Source: Streptomyces niger (GTDB lineage: Bacteria > Actinomycetota > Actinomycetes > Streptomycetales > Streptomycetaceae). From it: a stretch of DNA of 64,000 nt. The position numbers and the translations under genes are program-made. The notes beneath the pieces were generated by a model that saw only the letters and a list, made by a program, of their open reading frames with translations, was not told the origin of the DNA and searched no databases. Location of the stretch: NCBI RefSeq assembly GCF_000718305.1, contig NZ_JOFQ01000014.1, positions 1 through 64,000 of the forward strand, read 5' to 3'. Shown here piece by piece: positions 62,262-64,000 of the stretch. How positions within the stretch are numbered: the stretch's first letter is position 1; the number at the start of each line of letters is the position of its first letter.

Positions 62262-62866
62262 GCGGAGTCGAGACCGCGCCGGACGGCCTGCCGCGCTGCC
62301 CCTGGGGCATGACGGCCGAGTCGATGGCGGACTACCGCGCGTACCACGACACCGAATGGGGCCGTCCGGTGCGCGGTGATGACGCGCTGTTCGAGCGGAT
62401 GTCCCTGGAGGCGTTCCAGTCGGGGCTGTCCTGGATCACCATCCTGCGCCGCCGCGAGGGGTTCCGCGCCGCCTTCGCGGACTTCCGGATCGCCGAGGTC
62501 GCGCGGTTCACCGAGGAGGACGCGGCCCGGCTCCTGGCCGACACGCGCATCATCCGCAACCGTCTCAAGATTTCCGCGACGCTCGCCAACGCCCGGCTCG
62601 CCGCGCAGCTCGCCCCCGGCGAGCTGGAAGCCCTGATCTGGTCCTACGCCCCGGACCGCGCGGACCGCCCGGTGCCCCGCAGCACCGCCGACGTCCCGCC
62701 GGTCACCCCGGAGTCGACCGCGCTGGCCAAGGACCTCAAGAAGCGCGGTTTCCGCTTCGTCGGCCCGACGACGGCGTACGCCATGATGCAGGCGTGCGGG
62801 CTGGTCAACGACCACCTCGCCGACTGCCACGTCCGGGCGGCCACGGAGACGGCAGCGGCGTCGTGA
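62258..62866 (+). CDS. tag: DNA-3-methyladenine glycosylase I
   Basis: A 202-residue DNA repair enzyme that removes 3-methyladenine. The family pattern is complete: RCPWGMTAESMADYRAYHDT, EWGRPVRGDDALFE, the LEAFQSGLSWITILRRREGF block and, near the end, FRFVGPTTAYAMMQACGLVN with DHLADCHV. The zinc ligands (Cys in RCPWG, His in YHDTEW, and His/Cys in the DHLADCH stretch) are present. ATG at 62258 overlaps the upstream stop, implying coupling. A hairpin at 62869-62901 follows. Confidence 0.92.
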   Translation: MSGVETAPDGLPRCPWGMTAESMADYRAYHDTEWGRPVRGDDALFERMSLEAFQSGLSWITILRRREGFRAAFADFRIAEVARFTEEDAARLLADTRIIRNRLKISATLANARLAAQLAPGELEALIWSYAPDRADRPVPRSTADVPPVTPESTALAKDLKKRGFRFVGPTTAYAMMQACGLVNDHLADCHVRAATETAAAS

Positions 62867-62868
62867 GC

Positions 62869-62901
62869 CGTGGCGCGGGACCGGACCGGTCCCGCGCCAC
62901 G
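62869..62901. terminator. Terminator between tag and the enoyl-CoA hydratase
   Basis: CGTGGCGCGGGACCG (62869-62883) pairs with CGGTCCCGCGCCACG (62887-62901), a perfect 15-bp stem with a three-base loop, between convergent genes. No T run on either side. Confidence 0.8.
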
Positions 62902-62903
62902 AC

Positions 62904-63704
62904 TCACCGCCCGACGAACCTCGGCTTCTCCTTCTTCACGAACGCCTCCACCGCGATCATGTGGTCTTCCGACGCGCCGGCCCGCGTCTGCAGCTCGTCC
63001 TCCTTGGCGAGCGTCTCGGTCAGCGAGTGGTCGGTGCCGTAGGCCAGCGACTCCTTGATCGCGGCGTACGCGGCGGTCGGCCCCTGCGCCAGCCGCAGCG
63101 CGAGCGCCCGGGCCTCCGAGGCCAGTTCGGCGGCCGGTACGACCTTGTTCGCGATGCCCAGCTCGTACGCCTCCTGGGCGCTGATGCTGCGGGGGAAGAG
63201 CAGCAGGTCGGCGGCGCGGCCGTGGCCGATCAGGCGGGGCAGCGTCCAGGACATGCCGGAGTCGGCGGTCAGCGCGACGCCCGCGAAGGACGTGTTGAAG
63301 GAGGCGGTGTCGGCGACGAGGCGGTAGTCCGCCGCCATCGCGAAGCCGGCGCCGGCCCCGGCGGCGACCCCGTTCACGGCCGCGACGACCGGCTTCGCCA
63401 TGCCGGTCAGCGCCTCGACGATCGGGTTGTAGTGCTCGCGCACCGTGCTCATCGTGGCGCCCGCACCGCTCGCCCGGTCCCTCTCCAGCGAACCGATGTG
63501 CTCCTTGAGGTCCTGTCCGACGCAGAAGGCGCGGCCCGTGGCGGTCAGCAGCACGGCGCGTACGGCGGGGTCGGCGGCGGCCTCGCGCGCGGCGTCACGG
63601 AGGGCGACCTTGGTCTCCGTGTCGAGCGCGTTCATGGCATCGGGTCGGTTGAGCGTGATCGTGGCAACGCCGTCGGTGACGTCGTGGAGCACGGTGTCGG
63701 CCAT
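62904..63704 (-). CDS. Enoyl-CoA hydratase/isomerase family protein
   Basis: A 266-residue crotonase-fold protein. The oxyanion-hole motifs are GRAFCVGQDLKEH (about residues 58-70) and VNGVAAGAGAGFAMAADYRL (about 112-131). Later, SFAGVALTADSGMSWTLPRL holds an acidic residue (Asp) in the position where many crotonases place a catalytic Glu. The end KKEKPRFVGR is typical of PaaG/EchA-like members. ATG at 63704 begins MADTVLHDVTDG. The exact acyl-CoA is unknown. Confidence 0.88.
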   Translation of the reverse strand: MADTVLHDVTDGVATITLNRPDAMNALDTETKVALRDAAREAAADPAVRAVLLTATGRAFCVGQDLKEHIGSLERDRASGAGATMSTVREHYNPIVEALTGMAKPVVAAVNGVAAGAGAGFAMAADYRLVADTASFNTSFAGVALTADSGMSWTLPRLIGHGRAADLLLFPRSISAQEAYELGIANKVVPAAELASEARALALRLAQGPTAAYAAIKESLAYGTDHSLTETLAKEDELQTRAGASEDHMIAVEAFVKKEKPRFVGR

Positions 63705-63943
63705 GGTGGTGGGATCCCCTCCGTCGCGGCTCGGGCTGCGGGAGAAGTGCAGCCGGCGATCAGGATGCCGGAGATCATCCGTGCTGTCGTGTGACGTACA
63801 TCAAAGAATGGTGGCGTGCCGGGCAACGGCCGGTGGCGCAGTATCGCAGGTGACTCCCCGAATTGGGTGGTTTTGCGAATGTACGTTGCCGAAGGGATGC
63901 TCGCTGATGTTGGTCATCGGGTCCTGCGATGCGGGATAATGAC
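63705..63943. other. Divergent region between the hydratase and the truncated right-end gene
   Basis: About 240 bases with both promoters. GATAAT at 63935-63940 lies four bases before ATG at 63944, so the right-hand transcript could be near-leaderless. TTGGTC at about 63910 is a possible -35 box. Confidence 0.4.
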
Positions 63944-64000
63944 ATGGAAGCAATGTGTTCGATGCCGGTGACGCGTGCCCCTCTCCAGAGGGCCGTCGGC
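63944..64000 (+). CDS. Truncated N-terminus of an unknown protein
   Basis: Nineteen codons run to the window edge and read MEAMCSMPVTRAPLQRAVG. A good -10 element (GATAAT) is immediately upstream, but there is no clear ribosome site, as in leaderless streptomycete mRNAs. The fragment is too short for a family call, and the frame may be accidental. Confidence 0.35.
   Translation, partial: MEAMCSMPVTRAPLQRAVG

Overview
The window is very G+C-rich chromosomal DNA from a streptomycete or close relative. The evidence is dense GTG/TTG starts, a mycothiol gene (mshB), stand-alone HATPase/SpoIIE regulators, WXG100 proteins, and three peptide-importer operons side by side, one with the gene order of the Streptomyces bldK locus. 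I see no rRNA, tRNA, CRISPR array, transposase or prophage. Nearly all genes look intact; the first and last coding regions are cut by the window edges.

Layout. 0-0.6 kb holds two WXG100 (type VII secretion substrate) genes. At 0.9-7.2 kb lie a MOSC protein and a catabolic cassette: an SDR and an AraC-type regulator on the minus strand, divergent from a flavin monooxygenase, an alpha/beta hydrolase and an HSL-type esterase, recalling the mycobacterial virS-mymA-lipR locus. Between 7.2 and 13.4 kb are mostly single genes: a DUF6194 protein, a two-domain MerR regulator, a PIG-L deacetylase, a GntR/UTRA regulator, an APC permease, a tiny SPOR-like protein and a Nudix hydrolase. At 13.5-17 kb are a stand-alone HATPase and a PAS-PAS-GAF-SpoIIE-HATPase phosphatase. 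At 17-21 kb is a three-gene succinate dehydrogenase operon with a small coiled-coil gene upstream. At 21.3-26 kb are a 899-residue solute-binding lipoprotein with a large insertion, and typA.

26.9-44.9 kb is the core of the window. Two tandem plus-strand peptide ABC operons (binding lipoprotein, two permeases, two ATPases) face a third on the minus strand (permease, lipoprotein, permease, two ATPases). A dipeptidyl-peptidase-IV-like S9 peptidase follows, so the region is a peptide handling and uptake island that probably joins nutrition with developmental signalling.

47.7-64 kb is a housekeeping block whose content resembles the Mycobacterium tuberculosis Rv1170-Rv1213 region: mshB, a DUF6113 protein, a VanW/YoaR-like membrane protein, a SpoIIE phosphatase, a SirB1-like protein, a GNAT protein, fdxA, dapC, a lytic-transglycosylase-like protein, dapE, a LOG-family protein, a FolP2-type DHPS paralogue, a DivIVA-like protein, a 3-methyladenine glycosylase and an enoyl-CoA hydratase. 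dapC and dapE supply meso-diaminopimelate/lysine.

Unusual signals include a REP-like palindrome inserted in frame in a peptide-transporter ATPase, short tandem repeats between genes (10-, 19- and 25-bp units), a paired AraC-type direct repeat, intra-operon hairpins behind two of the three main binding-protein genes, and an altered pABA-loop motif in the folP paralogue. I found no clearly new multi-gene defence or biosynthetic system.
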